Positions 59,801-64,000 of a stretch of 64,000 bases of DNA are shown here, in pieces (the stretch's first letter is position 1; each line of letters begins with the position of its first letter). The notes under the pieces are model-generated. The model was given only the letters and a program-made list of their open reading frames with translations. It had not been told where the DNA came from and searched no databases. This stretch comes from Margaritifera margaritifera. Taxonomy: Eukaryota > Mollusca > Bivalvia > Unionida > Margaritiferidae. The translations under genes and the position numbers were made by a program. The stretch lies in the NCBI GenBank assembly GCA_029931535.1, contig JAQPZY010001334.1, positions 2,046,001 to 2,110,000 of the forward strand. The letters run 5' to 3'.

Positions 59801-61357
59801 CAACAAAAAAATTCATGTCATGGATCCAGGTTGAATAAAAAAATTATACTCACATCAAAAAATGGACAAATTATAAAAGCACATGTACCGTAATGATGTG
59901 CCACATAAGTAATTGTACTACGTTGACTTTTCCTCTTTTTCATATTAAAGTAAAAATTGATGTAATAAATCTAGGTTAAATAAAGAAATTATTCTCAATT
60001 TCAAAATGGATTAATTAAAGAAAGTACATGTATGTTAATAGAAATAAAAATATGATTAAATAAACTATGCAATTGCAATATTCCACTATAGTGTACTCGA
60101 AGATGTTCAGTTGAATCCTCATATGACATCATGGATGGTAAGGGAAATCACTCTTACATATGCAAAGTATGATTTATTGACAGCATTTATAGCCAATCTG
60201 TAGCTAGACTATTTGCTGTTGGAAAGCATGTTATGTATGAACTGTGTCAATTAAAGTGTTCCTGATAATTCGGATTCTGGATACTAAGGACAGTTTGTAA
60301 CAGGGTTACCATAGGATGGATAAAGTACTGTAATATTAGATAAGCTAATAACTTAGATTTACAGGATTTAGATAATATAGGTTGGCCTGTATTTTCCAAT
60401 CATTTAATGAAATAACAAGGGTTCCTCAGAATGTGGAGTTTTATTTGCATAATATGCACTGATGTACCCTACTGTATCTGATTTACAAACACTTTAACAC
60501 AGAATCTTATCATTACAACATCATGGTCACCGTTGGAGAAAATGTCTTGCTGTTTTCTAATGCAGGAATGACAAAAAATCAAAACGGTGTATGGAAAGTG
60601 CAGTCCATTTTTACCAATCTATAAACAAAAGAACAAAATAACAAGAGATATCTTCAGACAGCTTGACTGTTCAATGAATGAGAATAATTAAAAATATGAG
60701 TTATGGTCCATCAACAAGCTACAATGTTTGTTCTTTGCTGTAATATGACAGGACAGTACTTTGTTGATTACAGTACTGTATATTTCAGTAGATTTTTGTA
60801 ACCATCTGAACAAGTCATAGGATTTCACCGTTGCAATCACTATTTCTCATGGCAGAATTTGATGAGTTATGATGGTAACAAATTCACAAGTTCAAGTAAG
60901 AAATTTCTCTCATACAAGACCATATCAATAATTTCATAGAACATCCTACAGATCAAAATGTTTAAACTGAGTTGAAAAAAGGGATTGAGGAAAAGAAAAG
61001 AAAGCATTTAACTATGAGATGCCATTCAAAATGAAACACATTCATCTAATAAATGAGATTATTTTACATTTTTATTGGCAAAAGTTTACACCAACTGTTT
61101 CTAACCAAGATTACGCTAAAGATTGTTTGATAACAACTAACAGGAGTTTTCTTGGTAATTTCAGAGCTGAATTGTGATCAATTCTACTTACTTATTCCGT
61201 CTTTTAGAAAATTCTGTATTTCCATCCCTTTTCTTGGAACTTTTATGGAATTTGTGTCGATGTAGTATTTATGGTCTAGTTTCTGGTTAGAAGGATCATC
61301 TATTTCCATAGCAACACTTGTGTCTTCAATGAAGCCGTAATGTGTTGGAAATTCTGC
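30215..61357 (-). CDS. ACTL6A: Actin-like protein 6 (ACTL6A/B, BAF53), all but the N-terminal exon(s)
   Basis: Twelve exons on the minus strand join without a frame break into 391 codons plus TGA: 61357-61192, 57586-57486, 56015-55918, 55527-55433, 53713-53607, 50954-50868, 45548-45487, 44273-44159, 39531-39451, 36086-35991, 34423-34337 and 30295-30215. Diagnostic blocks are [102 protein letters not shown] and [20 protein letters not shown]. Known: ACTL6 is the actin-related subunit of SWI/SNF (BAF), INO80 and NuA4/TIP60-type complexes in the nucleus, where it pairs with actin on the HSA helix. It is about 429 residues in vertebrates, so about 38 N-terminal residues (one or two exons) should lie beyond 64000. 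Vertebrates have A and B paralogues; the invertebrate gene is probably their shared orthologue. Eleven introns are complete in the window, one of them GC-AG. Confidence 0.96.
30428..30451. repeat. Interstitial telomere-like repeat
   Basis: TAGGGTT meets AACCCTAACCCTAACCC head to head, giving three CCCTAA units and one inverted TTAGGG unit in 24 bp, in the last ACTL6 intron. Confidence 0.8.
30452..31832. other. ACTL6 last intron, unassigned part
   Basis: AT-rich, no exon or named repeat recognised. Confidence 0.4.
31833..32264. repeat. 27-bp minisatellite, about 16 copies
   Basis: Unit TGTATAATACATGATTTTCA plus TTGCCAA. Because 27 is a multiple of three, the minus strand is open as repeated AMKIMYYTL; this is a repeat artefact and not a protein. 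It lies in the last ACTL6 intron. Confidence 0.95.
32330..32801. repeat. ~45-bp minisatellite, left block
   Basis: Units contain TAATGCATGTGAGACAAAAA, then GTAAGACCTATGTCTCACAG. The array is split by a 1259-bp insertion and resumes at 34061. Confidence 0.9.
32802..34060. mobile_element. hAT-like DNA transposon, non-autonomous (1259 bp)
   Basis: Ends are perfect inverted repeats CAGGGCTGAGCAAAT and ATTTGCTCAGCCCTG. CTCAT flanks it at 32797-32801 and 34061-34065, a 5-bp target duplication. CAGGG-type ends fit the hAT superfamily; a 5-bp rather than 8-bp duplication fits a hAT subgroup or a related superfamily, so the class is an inference. Subterminal regions carry repeated GGGCAAGT / GGGACAAGTG motifs (for example 33967-34030). 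It interrupts the ~45-bp minisatellite cleanly, so it inserted after the array formed. Confidence 0.8.
33432..33842 (+). CDS. Hypothetical 136-codon frame inside the hAT-like element
   Basis: The longest open frame in the window that is not a repeat by-product. It starts at ATG 33432 and stops at TAG 33840-33842, fully inside the transposon. The composition is mixed and protein-like. The C-terminal half ([40 protein letters not shown]) looks helical; the middle is charged. I do not recognise a family, and it lacks the DDE, RNase H or hAT dimerisation motifs of a transposase. It could be a transposase remnant, a captured host exon or a chance frame. No splice or promoter evidence was found. 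Confidence 0.3.
   Translation: MSCLCSYLKEKMFVMITLEVIVKQADVYYVDKMSLLNYVCQEGNKDNLKKENSCESGGIKRKTATEYENSLNQESLKILMNISQNGQNKRTLTQTQLSTAGLVLVQVADMYMDIFSNPAAKTYIHVPEVAKSISMF
34061..34232. repeat. ~45-bp minisatellite, right block
   Basis: Continuation of the left block after the insertion: GCTAATGCATGTGAGACAAA and GACCTATGTCTCACAGTC units. It ends about 105 bp before ACTL6 exon 11. Confidence 0.9.
34337..34423 (-). CDS. ACTL6A: ACTL6 exon 11 of window
   Basis: 87 bp, 29 codons, phase 0 on both sides. It reads [20 protein letters not shown], then [25 protein letters not shown] is shared almost unchanged across ACTL6 proteins. The acceptor is TTGCAG and the donor is GTAGGT. Confidence 0.95.
34424..35159. 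other. ACTL6 intron, no feature recognised
   Basis: AT-rich sequence between exon 11 and the GTAT tract. Confidence 0.4.
35160..35211. repeat. (GTAT)n microsatellite
   Basis: About 13 tetranucleotide units at the head of the dispersed repeat, as at 17357. Confidence 0.97.
35212..35430. mobile_element. Microsatellite-headed dispersed repeat, copy 2
   Basis: Begins GGGTTTAATGGCACATTGAC after the GTAT tract and keeps CCAAGTTTA, AAATCCTTTAAA, TTTACAAATG and GATCATCATGGGATACATCC in the same order as 17440-17740. The fixed GTAT head in both copies suggests that the microsatellite is part of the element. Confidence 0.65.
35673..35892. mobile_element. Double-hairpin MITE, copy D (best preserved)
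   Basis: Ends TACCGTATAACTCGCGTATA and TATATGCGAGTATATATGGT are near-complements. Hairpin 1 is CATAGACCCAGATCTGCCAT / GGCAGATCTGGGTCTATGCA. Hairpin 2 is AACAACATAGACATTGATC / its complement ending GTCTATGTTGTTTG. It lies 98 bp from ACTL6 exon 10. Confidence 0.88.
35991..36086 (-). CDS. ACTL6A: ACTL6 exon 10 of window
   Basis: 96 bp, 32 codons, phase 0 on both sides. It reads [20 protein letters not shown], then [12 protein letters not shown]. It contains the actin-fold adenosine-loop motif [15 protein letters not shown]. The acceptor is TTTTTCAG and the donor is GTAAGC. Confidence 0.95.
36087..36964. other. ACTL6 intron, no feature recognised
   Basis: Non-repetitive by eye; slightly less AT-rich from 36480 to 36960, with no frame or splice pattern that I can assign. 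Confidence 0.4.
36968..38627. mobile_element. Long foldback DNA transposon (1660 bp palindrome)
   Basis: Inverted ends GGGCTATTCCAGAAATTATG and its complement ending GGAATAGCCC. TAA flanks both sides (36965-36967 and 38628-38630), a 3-bp duplication that fits PIF/Harbinger. The two arms (about 800 bp each) mirror each other: for example CTTACTACCGGGCCTAG at 37289 against CTAGGCCCGGTAGTAAG at 38189, and CCAGAAACCTGACGATATCG at 37669 against the GATATTGACAGGTTTCTGG side at 37805. The centre is near 37770-37797. The small open frames at 37596-37891 and 38185-38436 have no recognisable product. Confidence 0.85.
38631..39450. other. ACTL6 intron, no feature recognised
   Basis: AT-rich; no element recognised. 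Confidence 0.4.
39451..39531 (-). CDS. ACTL6A: ACTL6 exon 9 of window
   Basis: 81 bp, 27 codons, phase 0 on both sides. It reads [20 protein letters not shown], then CDIDIRP. This is the [23 protein letters not shown] block. The acceptor is TTTTCAG and the donor is GTAAGT. Confidence 0.95.
39548..40865. repeat. ~105-bp tandem repeat block with terminal unit, copy 1
   Basis: Monomers repeat ATGCCAGGATGCTTTCTGTC, AAATTTGGTCAAATTCTGTT, AAGTCATTTAAAGGTTTTTC, TAGTAATGGCAGCCATATTT and GATTGGCATCATTTGTA. The block starts GAGGTCAAAGTGGGACTGAG...CACCTGATTCACATCTGCC and ends in GGACACATGACACACAAT, GGGGCCATAC. The same start, monomers and end recur at 46125-47290, 49270-50560 and, truncated, 57735-58170. 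Confidence 0.85.
41170..41370. repeat. 40-bp minisatellite, 5 copies
   Basis: ACTGTACCCTAATGAAAAGG plus GGATACTGTAAAATATCAGG at 41181, 41221, 41261, 41301 and 41340. The plus-strand frame through it ([12 protein letters not shown] repeats) is an artefact. Confidence 0.92.
41715..41808. repeat. (TA)n(TG)n microsatellite
   Basis: About 35 TA units followed by about 11 TG units. Confidence 0.97.
42400..42640. repeat. Diverged palindromic repeat related to 42962-43125
   Basis: CCAGATATATTTCATCTTGT and AAGCAAATATCCTCTCTATA are shared with the better palindrome 550 bp on. It also has TTTCACTGCAGTGAAAATAT, a short perfect palindrome core. Confidence 0.6.
42682..42755 (+). mobile_element. tRNA-like sequence, SINE head or tRNA pseudogene
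   Basis: GTGGTGTAAAGGTTAAGATG looks like an A box and GAGTTCAAATCC like a B box, in tRNA spacing, followed by T runs that would stop RNA polymerase III. The anticodon arm (around TTCGCAT) pairs poorly and the acceptor stem does not close, so a functional tRNA is unlikely. Confidence 0.5.
42962..43125. mobile_element. Palindromic MITE-like hairpin (~165 bp)
   Basis: Left arm AATATTTGCTTGCTCCAAGT, GAATAACGGATATATTTCAT and TATTTTCACTA is mirrored by ATGAAAATACTGAG, GATGAAATATATCCATTATT and AGAGCAAGCAAATATCCT. Arms of about 75 bp with a very short loop. Confidence 0.8.
43505..44110. repeat. 40-bp minisatellite, about 15 copies
   Basis: Unit CAATAGGATTCTGGTAGTAC plus TTCCATAATGAGAACAAACT with very low divergence; exact 40-bp period through most copies, one copy shortened near 44055. 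It ends about 50 bp before ACTL6 exon 8 (44159). Confidence 0.96.
44159..44273 (-). CDS. ACTL6A: ACTL6 exon 8 of window
   Basis: 115 bp, reading [20 protein letters not shown], then [18 protein letters not shown]. It matches the [30 protein letters not shown] block. The acceptor is TTTCAG and the donor is GTAAGT. It sits between the 40-bp and 71-bp minisatellites. Confidence 0.95.
44433..45406. mobile_element. pogo/Tigger-like MITE with its left end amplified into a 71-bp array
   Basis: About 11 copies of a 71-bp unit (ACAGTACTCTCTCATGATAA, CACTATCCATGGGTGCCACA, AAGGGTCTTATGGCAAGGGA, TCACCCCCAA). The far end, GGCCTTATAGTGAGGGAGTA and CTGTA, is the inverted complement of the unit start TACAGTACTCYCTC. 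CAGT ends beside TA suggest a Tc1/mariner pogo-type terminal repeat; that is inference. It fills the ACTL6 intron between exons 7 and 8. Six nested plus-strand frames ([14 protein letters not shown] repeats) are artefacts. Confidence 0.75.
45487..45548 (-). CDS. ACTL6A: ACTL6 exon 7 of window
   Basis: 62 bp, reading [20 protein letters not shown]. It matches the [17 protein letters not shown] of vertebrate BAF53. The acceptor is TTTTCCAG and the donor is GTAGGG. It ends in phase 2. A longer open frame over this stretch is out of frame with the exon and is not real. Confidence 0.92.
45774..45993. mobile_element. Double-hairpin MITE, copy E
   Basis: AATTATACTCACTAATAAGT at the left and ACTTATACACAAGAATATA at the right, with decayed hairpins containing ATAGATCCTGATTTGATG and ACAGATCTGGGTCTATGCAG. 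The most diverged of the full-length copies. Confidence 0.75.
46019..46030 (+). repeat. Poly-G run
   Basis: About 12 consecutive G within GTAAGG...CTTTAGG. Possible slippage-prone or assembly-sensitive site. Confidence 0.8.
46125..47290. repeat. ~105-bp tandem repeat block, copy 2
   Basis: Starts GGCTCAAGTGGACCTGAGAT, TTACCTGTGGACATCTACC and ends GACACATGACATACAATGGA, GCAGGGCCATACCATTAGGC, CACTTGAATTTATGGCC. Start and end are partial inverted complements (GCTCAAGTGG / GGCTCACTTG), so the block may be a unit with terminal inverted repeats and an expandable tandem core. Confidence 0.85.
47291..48570. other. ACTL6 intron, no feature recognised
   Basis: AT-rich; no named element found. Confidence 0.4.
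48572..48640 (+). mobile_element. tRNA-like fragment (possible SINE head)
   Basis: GCAGTGACTCAGTGGTTAAG has A-box character and GGTGGTAGGTTTTCCC sits where a B box would be, but it is degraded. Confidence 0.35.
48640..49260. repeat. ~120-140-bp tandem repeat, 4 copies
   Basis: Repeated ACCTCATTAATATGC, TCACTCATAATCGAACTCAT, GATCTTGATGACATAAGCTT, AAATCTGATCAGAAATATGG and AGAGTGTTCACAAGC. It ends in a GGATGGACAACGGAAGAC tail of the same style as the ends of the ~105-bp blocks. Confidence 0.85.
49270..50560. repeat. ~105-bp tandem repeat block, copy 3
   Basis: Same monomer as 39548-40865 and 46125-47290. Ends ACACAATGGACACAGGACCA, TACCATGAGCCCACTTGGCC. Confidence 0.85.
50868..50954 (-). CDS. 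ACTL6A: ACTL6 exon 6 of window
   Basis: 87 bp, 29 codons, phase 0 on both sides. It reads [20 protein letters not shown], then KSFHNYMFK. It matches the NWKRKEKLPQVTRSWHNYM region, including the basic KWKKKE patch. The acceptor is TTTCAG and the donor is GTAAAA. Confidence 0.93.
50955..51464. other. ACTL6 intron, no feature recognised
   Basis: No repeat or exon recognised between exon 6 and the 51.5-kb array. Confidence 0.4.
51465..51960. repeat. ~60-90-bp irregular tandem repeat
   Basis: Recurring GAGCAGTCATATAGG, CTGTCTATAGATCATTGGAG and CTATAATGATTTACAGCTGT, with TATGAG joins. Unit length varies through internal deletion. The minus-strand open frame at 51766-52008 is a by-product. Confidence 0.85.
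52009..53606. other. ACTL6 intron, mostly unassigned
   Basis: AT-rich apart from the G-rich tract at 52476. No exon or transposon recognised. Confidence 0.4.
52476..52506 (+). other. G-rich tract, G-quadruplex potential
   Basis: Five runs of G4-G5 separated by single T, then GAGGAGGG. It lies on the template strand of ACTL6, within an intron, and is followed about 45 bp later by a purine-only A/G stretch. Confidence 0.65.
53607..53713 (-). CDS. ACTL6A: ACTL6 exon 5 of window, GC donor
   Basis: 107 bp, reading [20 protein letters not shown], then [15 protein letters not shown]. The donor is AAG|GCAAGT, a GC-AG intron with otherwise consensus context. The join to EPVSD reproduces the family's ASK-E boundary, which fixes the splice point. 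Confidence 0.93.
54268..54418. mobile_element. Palindromic MITE-like hairpin (~150 bp)
   Basis: GGAATTGAACTTCATATTTT, GATTCATGAACATTGAAAATCA and ATTACA are mirrored by TGTAATTGATTTTTAAGG, TTCATGACTTAATGAATC and AAAATATGAATTCC. Confidence 0.75.
55433..55527 (-). CDS. ACTL6A: ACTL6 exon 4 of window (phosphate-binding loop)
   Basis: 95 bp, reading [20 protein letters not shown], then [27 protein letters not shown] is the actin-fold second phosphate-binding loop in its BAF53 form, which differs from the DSGDGVTH of true actin. The acceptor TTTGTAAG has a poor pyrimidine tract, and the donor is GTAAAT. Confidence 0.93.
55592..55690. mobile_element. Double-hairpin MITE fragment
   Basis: CACAGACCCAAATCTGACAT and GGCAGTAGATCAAGGCCCAC are decayed hairpin arms of the family. 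Confidence 0.5.
55918..56015 (-). CDS. ACTL6A: ACTL6 exon 3 of window
   Basis: 98 bp, reading [20 protein letters not shown], then [12 protein letters not shown]. This is the WNTRAKREKLTELMFE block of the family. The acceptor is TTTTTCAG and the donor is GTATCC. It ends in phase 2, completing an alanine codon with the next exon. Confidence 0.94.
56016..57485. other. ACTL6 intron, no feature recognised
   Basis: AT-rich. Paired phrases such as AAAGTGTAATCT / AAAGTGCAATCT near 56370 and AAAAGTGTAATGATTAC / AAAAGTGTAATATATGG near 57105-57140, together with ATACATGCCAA and GGCATGTATG, hint at a decayed inverted-repeat element spanning about 56310-57150. Confidence 0.4.
57486..57586 (-). CDS. ACTL6A: ACTL6 exon 2 of window
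   Basis: 101 bp, reading [20 protein letters not shown], then [13 protein letters not shown]. It matches the EDWDSFQAILDHTY / LHPVLMSEA block of BAF53. The acceptor is TTTGCAG and the donor GTTTGT is weak. It ends in phase 0. Confidence 0.93.
57645..57720. mobile_element. Double-hairpin MITE fragment
   Basis: CTGGCACAGCTCCAAATC ... TAATGCATTGGTCATTCAGG, GTCTACCCTGTTC recalls one decayed hairpin of the family. Confidence 0.35.
57735..58170. repeat. ~105-bp tandem repeat block, copy 4 (short)
   Basis: Starts GCCCAAGTGGGTCTGAGACT, GCTCACCTGGCTGACATCTG. About three monomers with CATACCAGGATGCTTTCTGT and GCAGCCATATTTGATGGCGG, then stops at CTCTGTGCAAAACCTGATG. Confidence 0.8.
58733..58800 (+). 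mobile_element. tRNA-like sequence (SINE head or tRNA pseudogene)
   Basis: GTAGCTCAGTTGGTAGATTG is a near-consensus A box and D arm, and GTGGGTTCAATATGATC a damaged B box, at tRNA spacing. The anticodon loop would be CTTGTAA (TGT, threonine type), but the flanking stem and the acceptor stem do not pair well. Confidence 0.6.
58880..59640. repeat. ~140-bp TGACCTTGA-rich tandem repeat, inverted relative to 1401-2165
   Basis: Units near 58935, 59065, 59196 and 59342 hold CAGAAACC, TTTTTCTTCTTTCAGTCA, GTGACCTTGACCTTTGACC, CCTTACCCCAAGTGCAAGCC, TAGTTGCCA-like text and GATGGAGAACT. This is the reverse complement of the first array's unit. A hAT MITE at 59481-59614 splits the last unit. Confidence 0.85.
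59481..59614. mobile_element. hAT MITE, 134 bp, with perfect 8-bp target duplication
   Basis: ACTTAAGT is present on both sides (59473-59480 and 59615-59622). Ends CAGGCATGTGCA and TGCACATGCCTG are inverted complements, with more imperfect pairing inside (GGGCCAGATAAG, GGCCAGATCTGGCC). An 8-bp duplication with CAG..CTG ends is diagnostic of hAT. Non-coding. Confidence 0.93.
59900..61191. other. ACTL6 intron, no feature recognised
   Basis: AT-rich. A TTCCTGATAATTCGGATTCT phrase near 60260 could be the end of a decayed pogo-like element, but no partner end was found. Confidence 0.4.
61192..61357 (-). CDS. ACTL6A: ACTL6 exon 1 of window (AEFPTHYGF to KDGI)
   Basis: 166 bp, reading [20 protein letters not shown], then [20 protein letters not shown] and FLKDGI. 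The acceptor is TTATTCCAG|GCAG and the donor is GTAAGT. Its 3' splice site and first 20 or so bases are repeated four more times upstream in a 41-bp tandem array. It ends in phase 1. Confidence 0.93.
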
Positions 61358-61545
61358 CTGGAATAACAATATCAAATATAATGTGTTGGAAATTCTGCCT
61401 GGAATAACAATATCAAATATAATGTGTTGGAAATTCTGCCTGGAATAACAATATCAAATATAATGTGTTGGAAATTCTGCCTGGAATAACAATATCAAAT
61501 ATAATGTGTTGGAAATTCTGCCTGGAATAACAATATCAAATGCTG
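61341..61545. repeat. 41-bp tandem repeat spanning an ACTL6 3' splice site, 5 copies
   Basis: TGTGTTGGAAATTCTGCCTG plus GAATAACAATATCAAATATAA repeats at 61341, 61382, 61423, 61464 and 61505 with an exact 41-bp period and no differences until the last copy runs out. On the minus strand each unit reads ..TATTGTTATTCCAG|GCAGAATTTCC, that is, the intron end and exon start. Confidence 0.97.
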
Positions 61546-61559
61546 AAGACTGACAAGTT

Positions 61560-64000
61560 AAGGAAATTTAACTCGTAATAGAAACAAAAAGGTTTTCTAT
61601 TTTAATCAATGGCCTTTCATTAAAGTGAAGTATTTCCAAAAGGAAAGTAGAGCAGTTATGGTACATGTAGCTTGCCGGTGCAAATATCACCACTTTTGTA
61701 AAATTACATATTGTCTCATTTGAAATAACATCCTTTAATGCCCTCTAGTCGCAAAACATCACCCCCATTGATGGCAACCCATGAAGTCATATGCAACATC
61801 TGTTATATATCAAACTGACTAATTTTTCACTACTTCTCTATTAATTTTCTATCTTCCTGAACTGGGCACAAATAACATAATTGCATAAAACAAACAAAAA
61901 TGATTTTCCAGAAAAGTACAGATCTATGTCAGTCACAAATAAGTACCTTCTTACAAACCAAAGGCCTTTTACATCCATGCCAATCTGACTTTAGATCAAA
62001 CTACTTATGTCATACTAGACTTTATAAAGATAACCGATAAATGCCTGAAGATACTGAAAAGAGCATGTAGATCTACCCTCTTACATGTAACAAGGGCACT
62101 TTACTTGGTTGACCATAGCATACTGATAGAAAACCTCTGCTTTTATAATTTCAGTTTTAAAAGCATTTCCTAGATAAAATAGAACCCAGCAAGTACAGCG
62201 GCACTCTAACAAGTCATGGCCTTGTATACTCAAATGTTTTCACCAAAAATCTCATGCTCAACCTCTAACTCCAAGAACTCTGACAGCACTTGAATTAGAA
62301 TACAGATAGAATCACAGAACTTTCACATTTTTCTTAACTTGGGGTTTCTCCTGCACAAGGTAACCACATGGATAACTAATGTTAATTTAAAATCAGCATT
62401 TTGGGAGGTGCTAGAGTTACATGTATCTATGACTCTGAAATGACAGAATTTAGAAAAATGAACTTCTCAAAGCTGATCATGCGAATACATGAAGCATATT
62501 TTCTGTCTTTAAGTCTTTATATGAAGCCTTTAGGTCATGACAACTAATTATCTAACGAGCCACATAACTAGCCTGTAAGTGGTGCAATATTAAATACCGT
62601 ACTGATGAGAACAGAGGTCAGTGACAGGCTGAAAAAAAGTACATGCAAAACATTATTGTTTTTCACAAGAAGCATATGAATGCAACAGAAGGATTGAATA
62701 TAAGGTCATTTTCATTTTATCACTGTCATTGCATAGGTGCTACTGGATGTAAATAGGGAGATCACACCAGGCTGGATTTTGATAGTGCATGCCTATATGC
62801 TAATGTTTCTCAAAAATGAGATATGCAGCATATCATTTTGATTGTTTTAACAGCTTACTCTTAGATAGATTATGCATAGAATGTGTGTTTTGCCAGTCTT
62901 GTAAATTTGCCTTTGATTTAATAATGTCCAATGAGTTTTGTTTCATCATAAAAATTAAACTTGCTGGCATTAGGCCTAAGTGAACTGAGTGCTATTAATT
63001 AACCTATCATCATCAATTAAGTTCACTTGGACAGTGGTATATATTCCCCATTATTCAGTTCAGGGTTACTTGATGATGACCAATTATCTTTTGAGCATCC
63101 AACATGGTCATGAGTCAGCTTTCTTTGCAAAGTGTTTTTTTTTTAAATATCCAGCAACTAGCTCACCTGAGATGCGAGAGAAGTCTCGAATGTGACTTCA
63201 GAATGAGGTCAATAAGGCAAATGATGGTCAGAGGTCAAAGAAAAGACAATTGCTGTAAGATTGGGTACTAAAATTCCCTTGAATATGAAAGAAAGAGAAC
63301 TATATTGGAGATATAAGTACAGTTTGTTCCTGGTAGGCCAAGTGTGGAAAAACAAACTCATTCTTTAATGAAGTACTAATTTGTAGTTTACTGCATTAAT
63401 CCACATGAGACAAACTCAGATCATATACATGCTAAGACAGGGAGGATTGGTCTGGACAAAAAGCCAATTTTACCAATTCTGCTCACATACACATTTAATC
63501 AATACATCAATCTTTTGCAACAAAATGGTTCTGTTCACAAACATCACAAATACATGTTTTCTTTGATCCTTTCTCCACCTATCTGATGCAGATACATAAA
63601 ATCTGTGTGTGTGTGTAATACAACATTAAAAACCTATATTGTTTTTATTTTACACTAAATATGTAAACAATTGTGTTAAACTATATTGCATAAAGTATAG
63701 CTTGGAACATATTTAATTCTTACACCAGGATTGGAATCTGTGATTTGTTTGGGGACTCCCATTTTTACTCTCCATTTTCAAAATCATGGGAAATTCCTGA
63801 TGTACTTGGTAAAAATCTTGACACTAAAACAGGCTACATGATCACTATCTGTTAAGTTTGGTATCTTGCTTCATCATGTTAGCAACTGATATCATTTTTG
63901 TCTTATTTTTACCTAATTTTCACCTATTTTCTCAAACATTTGCATAATCTCCACTTCTTATACAATGATGCAATTGGTTGAGGAAACATCTTTCTTTGAT
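61560..64000. other. ACTL6 intron upstream part, no exon found
   Basis: I searched the minus strand for the actin-fold first phosphate loop (VFDIGS) and the RAGYAGED block of the N-terminal exon and did not find them. A short (GT)n run lies at 63604-63617. The N-terminal exon(s) are probably further right. Confidence 0.5.

Noticed and set aside
61560..64000. N-terminal ACTL6 exon in the right edge
   Set aside because: No minus-strand match to the GALVFDIGS or RAGYAGED blocks was found, so the exon is placed outside the window.

Overview
The window looks like invertebrate nuclear DNA, most likely from a mollusc and probably a bivalve. It is AT-rich and intron-rich, and microsatellites, minisatellites, MITEs, SINE-like units and decayed LINEs fill almost everything between small exons. 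The species assignment is an inference from repeat style and protein divergence. There are no bacterial-type operons, rRNA genes or CRISPR arrays. Nearly all open frames over 60 codons are chance frames or run through tandem repeats. The real coding signal lies in short exons bounded by GT-AG (once GC-AG) splice sites.

Two conserved genes converge tail to tail. On the + strand (497-24648) is the 3' part of a radial spoke head 14 homolog (RSPH14/RTDR1), an armadillo-repeat protein of motile cilia. Six exons give about 200 C-terminal residues ending in VIEWKP. On the - strand (61357-30215) is an actin-like protein 6 gene (ACTL6/BAF53), the actin-related subunit of BAF, INO80 and TIP60-type chromatin complexes. 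Twelve exons give 391 residues ending in ERKCP. All exon phases close, and only about 38 N-terminal residues should lie beyond the window. The stop codons are about 5.6 kb apart. No functional link between the two genes can be read from the sequence.

The introns and intergenic DNA hold the following. 1.4-2.2 kb: a ~140-bp tandem repeat rich in nuclear-receptor-like AGGTCA half-sites, with an inverted counterpart at 58.9-59.6 kb. 3.4-4.0 kb: a broken C2H2 zinc-finger pseudogene. 7.9-8.7 kb: a solo LTR. 12.9-13.8 kb: a LINE 3' end with an ATT tail. 22.4-23.7 kb: a decayed reverse-transcriptase gene. 25.9-26.8 kb: a piggyBac-like element. 32.8-34.1 kb: a hAT-like element, with a 136-codon frame, inserted into a minisatellite. 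37.0-38.6 kb: a 1.66-kb foldback element inside an ACTL6 intron. 59.5 kb: a 134-bp hAT MITE with a perfect 8-bp target duplication. A double-hairpin MITE family is present in five recognisable copies plus fragments. The ACTL6 introns also carry minisatellites of 27, ~45, 40, 40 and 71 bp and longer-period arrays.

The most unusual points are a 41-bp tandem duplication that copies the 3' splice site of an ACTL6 exon five times, with upstream copies that would create premature stops; the long palindrome in an ACTL6 intron; the amplified terminal repeat of a pogo-like MITE; and the unexplained open frame inside the hAT-like element. I saw no clear evidence of a wholly new multi-gene system.
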